The notes below the pieces were generated by a model. The model did not search any database. It saw nothing but the letters and a program-made list of their open reading frames with translations, and was not told the origin of the DNA. From positions 28,338 to 92,337 of the forward strand of contig CAKSZS010000006.1 of assembly GCA_934525845.1 (NCBI GenBank): a DNA stretch of 64,000 nucleotides, written 5' to 3'. Source of the stretch: an uncultured Faecalibacterium sp. GTDB lineage: Bacteria; Bacillota; Clostridia; Oscillospirales; Ruminococcaceae. Numbering within the stretch: position 1 is the first letter of the stretch; every line of letters begins with the position of its first letter. Below, in pieces: positions 50,579 through 58,978 of the stretch. The translations under genes were made by a program, and so were the position numbers.

Positions 50579-51384
50579 TCCGTCTGCTGATCGTGGATGA
50601 CGAATTGATGGAGCGGGAAGCCCTGACCGACATCGTGATGCGCCGGTTTGAACATGAGGTCACCGTGGAGACCGCCGAAAACGGCCGGAAGGGCGCGGAC
50701 ACCGCTGTGCTCTGGGGTGCAGACCTGATCCTGATGGACATCGAGATGCCCGGCATGAACGGCCTGGACGCCGCCCGCGCAGTGCTGGAACAGCGCCCGG
50801 ACTGCAAGGTGATCTTCGTCACGGCCTACAGCCTGTTCCAGTACGCCCACGAGGCCATGCATCTGGGAGCCTGCGACTATCTGCTCAAACCGGTGGATCC
50901 GGACGAAGTGGAAGCTTCCATCCGCCGGGCCATCCGGCAGATCGAGGCTGGCCGGCGTCTGGCGGCACTGGCTCCGGTGGAGCCGGAACCGGACGCCGGC
51001 ACGGATCCGGAGCAGGACGGGGAAGGGGAGAATGACCGCAACGCGCTGGTCATGGCGCACGTGCGCAAGTACATGGAAGACAATTATATGTTCGACCTCT
51101 CGCTGGACAGCGTCAGCGAGATCCTGCACATCAGCCCGGCCTACCTGTCCGCCCAGTTCAAAAAGTACCAGAAGATGAACTTTCTGGACTGCCTGACCGA
51201 ACTGCGCATCAATGCGGCCAAGGAGCTGCTCACCGACCCCTTCCGGTCGGCTTCAGAGGTGGCCTCCATGGTGGGATATGAAGACTCCAGCTATTTTGCC
51301 CGGGCGTTCAAGAAGCGCACCGGCATGACCCCCACCCAGTTCCGGCGGGAAGCGCTCAAGAACGCGCGGGAGAAGCAGTCATGA
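50575..51384 (+). CDS. Response regulator with AraC-type DNA-binding domain (YesN type)
   Basis: A 269-residue regulator: receiver domain with acidic D8-D9, phospho-acceptor D55 in LILMDIEMPG and lysine in DYLLKPVD; an acidic linker (about 133-157); and an AraC double helix-turn-helix (165-265) with LSLDSVSEILHISPAYLSAQFKK and VASMVGYEDSSYFARAFKKRTG. It should be phosphorylated by the kinase upstream and activate the GH28 gene and TRAP operon, whose promoters carry a shared tandem direct repeat. Confidence 0.94.
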   Translation: MIRLLIVDDELMEREALTDIVMRRFEHEVTVETAENGRKGADTAVLWGADLILMDIEMPGMNGLDAARAVLEQRPDCKVIFVTAYSLFQYAHEAMHLGACDYLLKPVDPDEVEASIRRAIRQIEAGRRLAALAPVEPEPDAGTDPEQDGEGENDRNALVMAHVRKYMEDNYMFDLSLDSVSEILHISPAYLSAQFKKYQKMNFLDCLTELRINAAKELLTDPFRSASEVASMVGYEDSSYFARAFKKRTGMTPTQFRREALKNAREKQS

Positions 51385-52385
51385 CCCGGCGGCAGCTGCT
51401 CACCCTGCTGACCGCCGGGCCGCTGCTGGCGGCTGCCGGGTGCAGCGCAGCGGCTCCGTCCGAAAGCCAGACCCCGGAGCTGATCCTCCGTTATGCGGAG
51501 AACCAGCCGGAAGATTACCCCACCACTCAGGCCGCTCTGCGGTTTGCCGAGCTGGTGGAGCAGCGCACCGGCGGGCGGGTAAAGATCCTGGTCTACAGCG
51601 GCGGGGAGCTGGGTGCGGAACAGAGCGTGATCCAACAGATGCAGTTCGGCGGCATCGATTTTTCCCGGGTGTCGCTCAGCCAGCTGGCGGAATATGCGCC
51701 GGAACTGAGCGTGCTCCAGCTCCCGTATCTGTATCAGGATGCAGACCAGATGTGGCGTGTGCTGGATGGTACCATCGGCGACGAGTTCCTGGCCATGCTG
51801 AAGATGCTGGAGCTTACCGGTCTGTCCTGGTTCGATGCCGGTGTCCGCAGTTTTTACACCCGGGAAAAGGTGTCCGGTCTGGCGGATCTGCAGGGACTGA
51901 CCCTCCGGGTGCAGGAATCCGATATGATGTGCGAGATGATCGCGGCCCTGGGGGCAGTTCCGGCGCAGGTGGTGTACAGCAAGGTGTATGCGGCTCTGCA
52001 CAATGCCGAGATCGATGGGGCCGAGAACAACTGGCCCAGCTATGAAGCCATGGGACACTACGAAGTGGCCCCCTACTTTTTAAAGGATGAGCATACCCGT
52101 GTGCCGGAGGTGCAGCTGGCCAGCCCGGCAGTGCGGGAAAAGCTGGCCGCGCTGGATGAAAGCTATCCGGAGCTGATCCGCATCTGTGCGCGGGAGAGCG
52201 CGAAGTTTGAGCGGGAGCTGTGGGCACAGCGGGAGGCGGAATCGGAGCAGAATATGCGCCGCCGCGGCATCGTGGTCACCGAGCTGGATGAGGATGAGAA
52301 GCGGAAGTTCCGCGCTGCGGTACAGCCCCTTTATGAGGATTTTGCCGGGCAGAGCGACTTGATCGAGCGCATCCAGAATACCTGA
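51381..52385 (+). CDS. TRAP-type solute-binding lipoprotein in a two-component operon
   Basis: A 334-residue DctP-family protein with TRRQLL followed by lipobox AAAGC (C20). The fold marks are present: QFGGIDFSRVSLSQLAEYAP, LQLPYLYQDADQMWRVLDG, LQGLTLRVQES with the ligand-binding arginine, and a C-terminal helix. It overlaps the response-regulator stop by 4 bases. No TRAP membrane genes follow it; a complete TRAP set with its own DctP lies 3.3 kb downstream. It may present the ligand to the kinase as a co-sensor, or serve the downstream permease. Confidence 0.88.
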   Translation: MTRRQLLTLLTAGPLLAAAGCSAAAPSESQTPELILRYAENQPEDYPTTQAALRFAELVEQRTGGRVKILVYSGGELGAEQSVIQQMQFGGIDFSRVSLSQLAEYAPELSVLQLPYLYQDADQMWRVLDGTIGDEFLAMLKMLELTGLSWFDAGVRSFYTREKVSGLADLQGLTLRVQESDMMCEMIAALGAVPAQVVYSKVYAALHNAEIDGAENNWPSYEAMGHYEVAPYFLKDEHTRVPEVQLASPAVREKLAALDESYPELIRICARESAKFERELWAQREAESEQNMRRRGIVVTELDEDEKRKFRAAVQPLYEDFAGQSDLIERIQNT

Positions 52386-52397
52386 AACCAAAACCGA

Positions 52398-52448
52398 AAA
52401 AATCCGCCCGGAAGGGAGCTGTTCCCTTGAAAGGGCGGATTTTTTTTG
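52398..52448 (+). terminator. Terminator of the sensor operon
   Basis: Stem AAAATCCGCCC / GGGCGGATTTT with a long T run. Confidence 0.9.
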
Positions 52449-52523
52449 CGCATTTCTGCCCGTTTCTGGCAGATTGCCCAAAGAAGATGGAATGAAAATT
52501 GTGAAAACGACAAAATGAAATTT

Positions 52524-52552
52524 CACAATTTTATAAAAAACAGGACATTTTT
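52524..52552 (+). promoter_or_regulatory. Tandem direct-repeat activator site upstream of the GH28 gene
   Basis: Half-sites CACAATTTTA (52524) and GACATTTTTA (52544) lie 20 bp apart, joined by AAAAAACAG. The downstream half ends exactly 9 bases before the -35 box. The same layout is found at 55541-55569. Confidence 0.65.
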
Positions 52553-52561
52553 ACGAACCGA

Positions 52562-52590
52562 TTGCGGGCTAAATTTCTTTGCGCTACAAT
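52562..52590 (+). promoter_or_regulatory. Promoter of the GH28-type gene
   Basis: TTGCGG (52562-52567), 17-base spacer, TACAAT (52585-52590). The poor -35 fits a need for activation. Confidence 0.7.
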
Positions 52591-52677
52591 GAAATCACCA
52601 AGCAACAGGCCGCACAGAGCACGCAGGCTGTGCGGCAGCGGACCCCAGAATGCGAAACACAAGGAGGAGATTTCAGT

Positions 52678-55380
52678 ATGTTTTCCAAGAAAATTTCGCG
52701 CCGCAATTTCCTGAAAGCCAGCGCCATCACCACCGCGATGGCCGCCGTCGGTCTGCCCGCTTTTGCCGAGCAGCCGGAGGACGAGAACTGCATCAAGACC
52801 GGGCTGGACATCCCCCGCGCCACCGGCAGCACCGTGGACAAGGGCGTGCTGCTGAATGAGAGCCGGCTGTACTCCATCACCGATTTCGGTGCCGTCTCGG
52901 AGGGCGACCCCATCCAGAACACCGAAGCCATCAACAAGGCCATCCAGACCGCCAGTGATGCAGGCGGCGGCACCGTGGTGGTTCCGGCAGGCGACTTCAA
53001 ATCCTACACCATCCGGCTGCAGAGCGGCGTCAACATCCGCATCGATGCCAACGGTATCATCCGGGCTGCCCGGGCAGACCTGTACGACTGGTATGGCAAC
53101 CAGACTATGGTAGGCGAGGGTGGAAACTACGATGAGCCGGAAGTCAACCTCTACGCCGGTCTGCAGGACCACGGCCACACCTATTTTGCCAACAGCCTGT
53201 TCTACGCCGCCGACAAGCACGATATCATGATCTACGGCGAGGGCCTCATCGACGGCAGCTACATGGACGACACCGGCACCCTTATCAATGTGCTGTCCGG
53301 CAACGACCCCTCCAACCCCAAGAACCGCACCGACCGGGGCCACAGCGCCACCTGGTACGGCAACAAGGCCATCGCCCTGGTGCGCTGTGAGAACGTGGTG
53401 CTGGACGGCATCCGCATCCTGAACGGCGGTCACTTTGCCATCATCGCCGAGGGCACCAAGAACATGACCGTCAACGATTTGATTGTGGACACCAACCGTG
53501 ACGCCTACAACATCGACTGCACCCAGAACGTCACCGTGCGCAACAGCCACTTCAACTCCCTGACCGATGACGCCATCGTCATGAAGGCCTCCTACGGTGC
53601 CGGCATCTTCATGCCCACCCAGAACGTCCTGATCGAGGACTGCGTGGTCAGCGGCTACGATGCCGGTTCTGTGATCACCGGAGCCTGCACCACCGATAAG
53701 ATCGTGGCCACCGACGCCTGCGGCCCCACCGCCCGTGTCAAGTTCGGCACCGAGTCCACTTGCGGCTACAACACCGTTACCATCACCCGGGTCAAGTTCG
53801 AGCGTTCCCGCGGCTTCTGCATGGAAGCAGTGGACGGCAGCCCGCTGACCAACATCGTGCTGACCGACTGCACCATGGACACCATCTCGTCTTCGCCCAT
53901 CTTCATCCGCGTGGGCGACCGTGCCCGGTACCCTGTCACCGGCCACACCACCGAGCAGGCCATCAACGCCGCCAACGACGTCCGTCTGGACAACTCCGGC
54001 TGGGTGCTGCCCAACCGCGCCGAGTACCAGCTGTACCCCGTGGCCCGCTACAGCCCCTCCTATAATAAGAGCAAGACCGTTTCCATCGACGGCATCGCGT
54101 CCTTCAAGGTCGTGGATCCCGAGAACCCCACCCGCATCAACAACGCCAACCTCGCCGAGGTGGACGGCAAGCTGTACCTCTACCGCTGGGACGATGCACA
54201 GCATCAGTATGTGCCCGACCTGACCAGGGAAATTTCCCAGAAGGATGCCGTGTACTACGCCAACGCCACCGCAGCCCAGAACCTGGCCAGCGTGAGCAAT
54301 GTGGAGATCAGCAACGTCAAGATCACCAACGTGGATCCCCGCTATCCCATCCTGCTGGAAGGCCTGGTGGACAGCAAGGTGCAGAACGTGATCCTGCGCA
54401 ACATCTCGGTCAAGTACCGCGGTGGTCTGTCCCTGAAGGAAGCCGTGGAACAGCGTCAGCTGGGCACCTACTGGGTCTACTCCCAGAGCGGTTCCGCACC
54501 CACCGTGCAGAAGCTGCCCTGGCTGGTCAACACCTTCTTCAGCAAGTGCGAGGGCCTGCTGCCCCGTGTGTCCTGGAAGAACGGCACCTGGGTGGATGAC
54601 CCGTACAACGTGCCGGAGATGGTCGCGGAGTATCCGGAACCCTCCATCCTGGGTGTGCTGCCGGCCTATGGCGTCTACGCCCGCCATGTGGACGGCCTGA
54701 CCCTGCAGAACGTGGGTCTGAGCTACGAGATCGAAGATAAGCGCCCGGCCATCGTGCTGGATGACGTGTCCAACGCCGACCTGCGCACCGTGGCCGCCAA
54801 GACCGCTTCCGGCGTCAAGGCCGTGGTCACTGTGACCAACCAGTACAAGCGCCATGTGGGCAACGAGTATGTGCCGGACGAGCCGTACTTTACCACCACC
54901 TGCGAGAACGTCAAGCTGGGCCTGCTGGGCAGGGAAGAGGTCACCGTGGACACGCCGGCTCCCGGCACCCCCGCCGACAGCTGCTATGCCGATATCCGCC
55001 TGCCCATCCCCGAGAACGGCTATCAGTTCCCGGTCAAGACCGAGGACTATCCGCTGCCACTGACCGTGCACCGCCCGTACTTCAGCTACATCGGCGACCA
55101 GAGCGTCAAGCTGGGCGATACCCTGACCCTGACCATCTCGGCCCGCAACCCGGCCAACGGCGTGCGCACTACGAAAAAGCAGCCTGCCGCGGTCATCGAG
55201 GCGTTGGACGGCGGTCTGACCTACGGCACCGCCGGTCTGCTGCCGGTGGGCGCATCCTTTGATGCCGGTTCCCACACCCTCACCTTCAAGCCGGTGGCAA
55301 AGGGCACCTACAAGGTCACCTTTACGCTGGATGACGGTGTGATCCCCGAGCAGAAGACCATCCGCATCACCGTGGCATAA
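52678..55380 (+). CDS. Exported GH28-type (polygalacturonase-like) protein with Tat signal
   Basis: A 900-residue protein. The N-terminus has a twin-arginine signal, ISRRNFLKAS (R8-R9). A right-handed beta-helix follows: DFGAVSEGDPIQNTEAINKAI (about 63-83) and VVVPAGDF are typical of GH28 and pectate-lyase-3 proteins, with candidate acids D275/D280 in NRDAYNID and D297-D298 in LTDDAIVMKAS. The usual GHG loop after these is not evident. A long insert and extra beta-helix turns (500-760) and a C-terminal cadherin/Ig-like module (about 800-900) complete it. It probably cuts pectic or related uronic-acid polymers outside the cell to feed the TRAP transporter downstream. AAGGAGG decides ATG 52678. 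Confidence 0.83.
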   Translation: MFSKKISRRNFLKASAITTAMAAVGLPAFAEQPEDENCIKTGLDIPRATGSTVDKGVLLNESRLYSITDFGAVSEGDPIQNTEAINKAIQTASDAGGGTVVVPAGDFKSYTIRLQSGVNIRIDANGIIRAARADLYDWYGNQTMVGEGGNYDEPEVNLYAGLQDHGHTYFANSLFYAADKHDIMIYGEGLIDGSYMDDTGTLINVLSGNDPSNPKNRTDRGHSATWYGNKAIALVRCENVVLDGIRILNGGHFAIIAEGTKNMTVNDLIVDTNRDAYNIDCTQNVTVRNSHFNSLTDDAIVMKASYGAGIFMPTQNVLIEDCVVSGYDAGSVITGACTTDKIVATDACGPTARVKFGTESTCGYNTVTITRVKFERSRGFCMEAVDGSPLTNIVLTDCTMDTISSSPIFIRVGDRARYPVTGHTTEQAINAANDVRLDNSGWVLPNRAEYQLYPVARYSPSYNKSKTVSIDGIASFKVVDPENPTRINNANLAEVDGKLYLYRWDDAQHQYVPDLTREISQKDAVYYANATAAQNLASVSNVEISNVKITNVDPRYPILLEGLVDSKVQNVILRNISVKYRGGLSLKEAVEQRQLGTYWVYSQSGSAPTVQKLPWLVNTFFSKCEGLLPRVSWKNGTWVDDPYNVPEMVAEYPEPSILGVLPAYGVYARHVDGLTLQNVGLSYEIEDKRPAIVLDDVSNADLRTVAAKTASGVKAVVTVTNQYKRHVGNEYVPDEPYFTTTCENVKLGLLGREEVTVDTPAPGTPADSCYADIRLPIPENGYQFPVKTEDYPLPLTVHRPYFSYIGDQSVKLGDTLTLTISARNPANGVRTTKKQPAAVIEALDGGLTYGTAGLLPVGASFDAGSHTLTFKPVAKGTYKVTFTLDDGVIPEQKTIRITVA

Positions 55381-55413
55381 TTTTCCTGGATCGTCTTAAA
55401 ACAGCATTTCCGT

Positions 55414-55450
55414 TCCGCCCCGGAGGCCGCAAGCTTCCGGGGCGGTTTTG
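55414..55450 (+). terminator. Terminator after the GH28-type gene
   Basis: Stem CCGCCCCGGA / TCCGGGGCGG followed by TTTTG. Confidence 0.85.
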
Positions 55451-55540
55451 CAGGAAGAAAAAGTCCTTGTATCCAAGTGTTAAGCAGTATTGCACAAACG
55501 AAAAGATGTTCTGTTGAGCAACCTGTACAAAAAGAATTCT

Positions 55541-55569
55541 GACATTTTTTCAAAAAACAGGACATTTTT
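55541..55569 (+). promoter_or_regulatory. Tandem direct-repeat activator site upstream of dctP
   Basis: GACATTTTT at 55541 and again at 55561 (20-bp period), joined by TCAAAAAACAG, ending 9 bases before the -35. The core AAAAAACAGGACATTTTT is identical to the GH28 site. Confidence 0.7.
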
Positions 55570-55578
55570 CGAAAACGC

Positions 55579-55607
55579 TTGTAATATATCAGAAAGTTTG
55601 TTAAAGT
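55579..55607 (+). promoter_or_regulatory. Promoter of the TRAP operon
   Basis: TTGTAA (55579-55584), 17-base spacer, TAAAGT (55602-55607); same geometry relative to the direct repeat as the GH28 promoter. Confidence 0.65.
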
Positions 55608-55681
55608 ATGTACAGTAAATGAACAGGAAACGAACCCCTGTGCAGGTCAGCCTGTTCCCAATATTAAGGAGGACGATACCT

Positions 55682-56776
55682 ATGAAAAAGATTTCTCGCC
55701 GCAGCTTCCTGGCTGTTGCCGGTGCAGCAACTGCTGCAGTCGCTCTGACCGCTTGTGGTGGTTCCAGCAGCTCTACCGCTGCTTCTTCCACTGCTGCATC
55801 TTCCACCGCAGCTTCTTCTGCTGCCGCTGGTGATGCCGCTGCTGCTGCAAACGATCCCAAGGTGACCCTGGTCTACGCTGAGGTCAACCCCCTGGATACC
55901 ATCGTCGGCCAGACCGGTTCTCACTTCAAGGAGAAGGTCGAGGAGCTGAGCGGCGGTTCTGTCGTCGTTGACGTGCAGGCTTCCGGTGTTCTGGGTTCTG
56001 AGAACGACGTTCTGGATGCTATCCTGGGCGGTTCTACTTCCATCGACATCAGCCGTATCTCTGCTTTCGCACTGACCAGCTACGGCTGCAACAAGTCCAA
56101 GCTGCTGTCCATCCCCTTCACCTTTGACAACCGTGCTCACTTCTGGAACTTCGCCAACAGCGATCTGGCTCCCGAATTCCTGAACGAGCCTCAGGAACTG
56201 GGCCTGCCCGTTCGCGGCCTGTTCTACGGCGAAGAGGGCTTCCGTCACTTCTTCACCGTCAAGCCCGTGGCTACCATTGCTGATTTCAAGGGCATGAAGC
56301 TGCGCGTGTCCAACGACCCCGTCATGAACGGTCTGGTCGAGGGCCTGGGCGCTAACCCCACCGTCGTTTCCTTCGGTGAGCTGTACAGCGCACTGCAGAC
56401 CGGCGTTGTCGATGGCGCTGAGCAGCCCATCGCAAACTACAAGTCCAACGCTTTCCCTGAGGTTGCCAACAACCTGATCCTGGACGGCCACACCCTGGGC
56501 GCCATCCAGGCTGTTATCACCGATAACGCATGGGCAAAGCTGACCGAGAACCAGCAGGCTGCCATCATGGAGGCCGGTGCTGACACCCAGAAGTTCAATG
56601 CAGACCTGTCTGAGAGCGCTGAGAACAAGGTTCTGGATGAGCTGAAGTCCTCCGGCTGCAATGTGGTCGATGTTCCCGATAAGGCACCCTGGCAGGAAGC
56701 ATGTGCCAAGGTCATCAGCGACAACACCTCCGATCAGGCTGAGCTGTACCAGAAGCTGCTGGACATGAAGGCATAA
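55682..56776 (+). CDS. dctP: TRAP transporter solute-binding lipoprotein DctP
   Basis: A 364-residue lipoprotein: SRRSFL twin-arginine motif, lipobox LTAC (C25), a Ser/Thr/Ala linker, and the DctP body with GGSTSIDISRISAFALTSYG, FKGMKLRVSNDP (binding arginine) and LQTGVVDGAEQP. Likely ligand is a uronate or a related acid from pectin, inferred from the GH28-type gene and regulator. Codon choice is shifted to GCT, GGT and GTT compared with neighbours, a sign of high expression. ATG 55682 follows AAGGAGG. A hairpin after the gene probably reduces transcription into dctQM. Confidence 0.94.
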   Translation: MKKISRRSFLAVAGAATAAVALTACGGSSSSTAASSTAASSTAASSAAAGDAAAAANDPKVTLVYAEVNPLDTIVGQTGSHFKEKVEELSGGSVVVDVQASGVLGSENDVLDAILGGSTSIDISRISAFALTSYGCNKSKLLSIPFTFDNRAHFWNFANSDLAPEFLNEPQELGLPVRGLFYGEEGFRHFFTVKPVATIADFKGMKLRVSNDPVMNGLVEGLGANPTVVSFGELYSALQTGVVDGAEQPIANYKSNAFPEVANNLILDGHTLGAIQAVITDNAWAKLTENQQAAIMEAGADTQKFNADLSESAENKVLDELKSSGCNVVDVPDKAPWQEACAKVISDNTSDQAELYQKLLDMKA

Positions 56777-56809
56777 GCAAACGCGCCTTTTCCATGCAAG
56801 AATAAAATG

Positions 56810-56860
56810 GCCCGGCGGGGACAACGGGAAATCGGCCCGCTGCCCCCGCCGGGCTTTTAT
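56810..56860 (+). terminator. Attenuating hairpin between dctP and dctQ
   Basis: Stem GCCCGGCGGGG / CCCCGCCGGGC followed by TTTTA, then the dctQ ribosome site. It should let only part of the transcripts continue. Confidence 0.8.
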
Positions 56861-56878
56861 AGTAAAGGAGGAAACCTT

Positions 56879-57400
56879 ATGCCGAAAATCTTTACCACAT
56901 TGGATAAGATCAAACCGGCGTACGACGTTACCTATAAGGTGGTGCTGTTCATCTGCAAGCTTTTGCTGATCCTGGACATCCTCATCACCACCATGTCGGT
57001 CATTGGCCGTTACGTCCCCTTTATCCCGGACCCTGCCTGGTCGGAAGAAGTCGTGCTGACCTGCATGAGCTACATGGCCGTGCTGAGTGCAGCGCTGGCC
57101 ATCCGCCGCGGTGCCCACATCCGCATGACCGCCTTTGATGTCTACCTGCCCAAGACCGTCGTCAAGGCGCTGGACATCCTGGCCGATGTTGCCGTGATGG
57201 TGCTGGGCATCATCATGATGGTGGTGGGCTGGAACTACGCTACCACCTTGGGCGGCCGCGGTTTCTACGTTTCCATGCCCTGGCTGAGCCGCTTCTGGAT
57301 GTACTTCCCCGTGCCGCTGGCCGGTGTTGCCATGATCGTGTTCGAGTTTGAGTCCATCTACAACCACATCAAGAGCCTGTTTGTAAAGGAGGAGAATTGA
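56879..57400 (+). CDS. dctQ: TRAP transporter small membrane subunit DctQ
   Basis: A 173-residue protein with four hydrophobic segments and the DctQ motif pattern around WSEEVVLTCMSYMAVLSAALAIRRGAHIRM (residues near 54-83, read in two parts: WSEEVVLTCMSYMAVLSA, then LAIRRGAHIRM). It pairs with DctM to move the ligand released by DctP using the sodium gradient. AAAGGAGG precedes the ATG; it ends one base before dctM. Confidence 0.93.
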   Translation: MPKIFTTLDKIKPAYDVTYKVVLFICKLLLILDILITTMSVIGRYVPFIPDPAWSEEVVLTCMSYMAVLSAALAIRRGAHIRMTAFDVYLPKTVVKALDILADVAVMVLGIIMMVVGWNYATTLGGRGFYVSMPWLSRFWMYFPVPLAGVAMIVFEFESIYNHIKSLFVKEEN

Positions 57401-57401
57401 T

Positions 57402-58742
57402 ATGACAGTTCAGACACTGGCGATCCTTGTCCTTCTGGTCAGCTTCTTTGTGATGATCTTCCTGCGGTTCCCCATTGCATACGCCGTTGGCCTTTCCAGT
57501 GTGTTCTGCCTGATGGTGCAGGGCCAGGCCCTTACGGATGTCTGCCGTCTGATGGTCAAGGGCATTTCGTCCTTCAGCCTGATGGCCGTGCCCTTCTTCA
57601 TCACCATGGGTGTGCTCATGGGCTCCGGCGGCATCTCTGAAAAACTGATCGCTCTGGCCGATGCCTGCGTCGGCTGGATGCGCGGCGGCATGGCCATGGT
57701 CAACATCGTGGCTTCCTACTTCTTCGGCGGCATTTCCGGTTCTGCTTCCGCCGATACCGCCTCCATCGGCTCTATCATGATCCCCATGATGGTGGATCAG
57801 GGCTACGGTGCAGACTTCTCCACCGCTGTTACCATCACCTCCTCCTGCGAGGGCCTGCTGGTTCCTCCCAGCCACAACATGGTCATCTACGCTACCACCG
57901 CCGGTGGTATCTCCGTGGGCAGCCTGTTCCTGGCAGGTTACCTGCCCGGCGCACTGCTAGCCATCGTGCTGATGATCGGCTCCTACATCATCTCCGTGAA
58001 GCGCAATTACCCCAAGGGTGATTCCTTCAGCATCAAGCGCTTTATCAAGCAGCTGGGCACCTCCATCTGGGCTCTGGCCGCCGTTATCATCGTGGTGTTC
58101 GGCGTGGTCGGCGGCGTGTTTACCGCTACCGAGTCCGCTGCTATCGCCGTTATCTACTCCCTGCTCGTTTCCGTGTTCGTCTACAAGGGCCTGGACTGGA
58201 AGGGCGTGTGGCACGCTCTGGACGAGTGCGTCAACACCCTGTCCATCGTGCTGATCCTGATCGCCACCTCTGCAGTGTTCGGCAACTGCCTGACCATGCT
58301 GCACGTGCCTGATCTGGCAGCAACCGCCATCACCGACCTGACTGATAACCCCTACATCATCGCACTGCTGATCGACCTGATCCTGCTGGTGCTGGGCATG
58401 ATCATGGATATGGCTCCCATCATCCTGATCGCTACCCCCATCCTGCTGCCCATCGCCACCTCCATCGGCATCGACCCCATCCAGTTTGGTATCATCGTGG
58501 TGCTGAACTGCGGCATCGGCCTGCTGACTCCTCCCGTTGGCTCCGTGCTGTTCATCGGCTCTGCCGTTGCAAAGCGCCCCATGGAAAAGGTGGTCAAGGC
58601 TACCCTGCCGTTCTACCTGTGCATGTTTATCGCACTGCTGCTGCTGACCTACGTCCCCGACATCAGCCTTGCCATCCCCAAGCTACTGGGCGGTTACGTC
58701 AGCCCCATCGCCAATCCTCTGGGCCCCGTGTTCATCCACTAA
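57402..58742 (+). CDS. dctM: TRAP transporter large membrane subunit DctM
   Basis: A 446-residue permease with about twelve transmembrane helices. Typical motifs: VPFFITMGVLMGSGGISEKL near 67-86, the GGISGSASADTASIGSIMIP loop, and LLTPPVGSVLFIG in the second half. It is the transport channel of the TRAP system and probably sodium-coupled. The gene follows dctQ after one base, with GGAGGA at the dctQ end as ribosome site, and closes the operon. Confidence 0.95.
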   Translation: MTVQTLAILVLLVSFFVMIFLRFPIAYAVGLSSVFCLMVQGQALTDVCRLMVKGISSFSLMAVPFFITMGVLMGSGGISEKLIALADACVGWMRGGMAMVNIVASYFFGGISGSASADTASIGSIMIPMMVDQGYGADFSTAVTITSSCEGLLVPPSHNMVIYATTAGGISVGSLFLAGYLPGALLAIVLMIGSYIISVKRNYPKGDSFSIKRFIKQLGTSIWALAAVIIVVFGVVGGVFTATESAAIAVIYSLLVSVFVYKGLDWKGVWHALDECVNTLSIVLILIATSAVFGNCLTMLHVPDLAATAITDLTDNPYIIALLIDLILLVLGMIMDMAPIILIATPILLPIATSIGIDPIQFGIIVVLNCGIGLLTPPVGSVLFIGSAVAKRPMEKVVKATLPFYLCMFIALLLLTYVPDISLAIPKLLGGYVSPIANPLGPVFIH

Positions 58743-58769
58743 GGTCCTCCTTGGCGGCATAAGCTGAAC

Positions 58770-58810
58770 CAAAATCCCTCCTGCGTGCAAGCGCAGGGGG
58801 GATTTTTTGT
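58770..58810 (+). terminator. Terminator of the TRAP operon
   Basis: Stem AAAATCCCTCCTGCG / CGCAGGGGGGATTTT with T run. Confidence 0.9.
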
Positions 58811-58833
58811 GCGGAAAAATTTCAAATTTCCTC

Positions 58834-58861
58834 TTGCAATTCTTTGAAATGGTGCTATAAT
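58834..58861 (+). promoter_or_regulatory. Promoter of rpmE
   Basis: TTGCAA (58834-58839), 16-base spacer, TATAAT (58856-58861). Confidence 0.8.
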
Positions 58862-58867
58862 AGTAAG

Positions 58868-58978
58868 GCAATCGTTTCCAAGGCCGCTCGACGGGGTAGC
58901 CGATATTGAAGGTTGTGATGGGCACATACATTTATAATATGGCCCCAATACGTCAGAACCAGAAATGAGGTGAAAAGA
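58868..58978 (+). ncRNA. rpmE leader, possible L31 autoregulatory RNA
   Basis: A 110-base untranslated leader between promoter and rpmE, with short complementary runs around CGCTCGACGGGGTAGCCGATATT and no reading frame. Ribosomal-protein L31 genes of Firmicutes often carry leader RNAs that bind L31. Structure was judged by eye only. Confidence 0.4.

Noticed and set aside
52531..55275. A long minus-strand frame opposite the GH28-type gene
   Set aside because: Composition is typical of antisense to GC3-rich coding DNA and the plus-strand gene has a ribosome site, Tat signal and family motifs.
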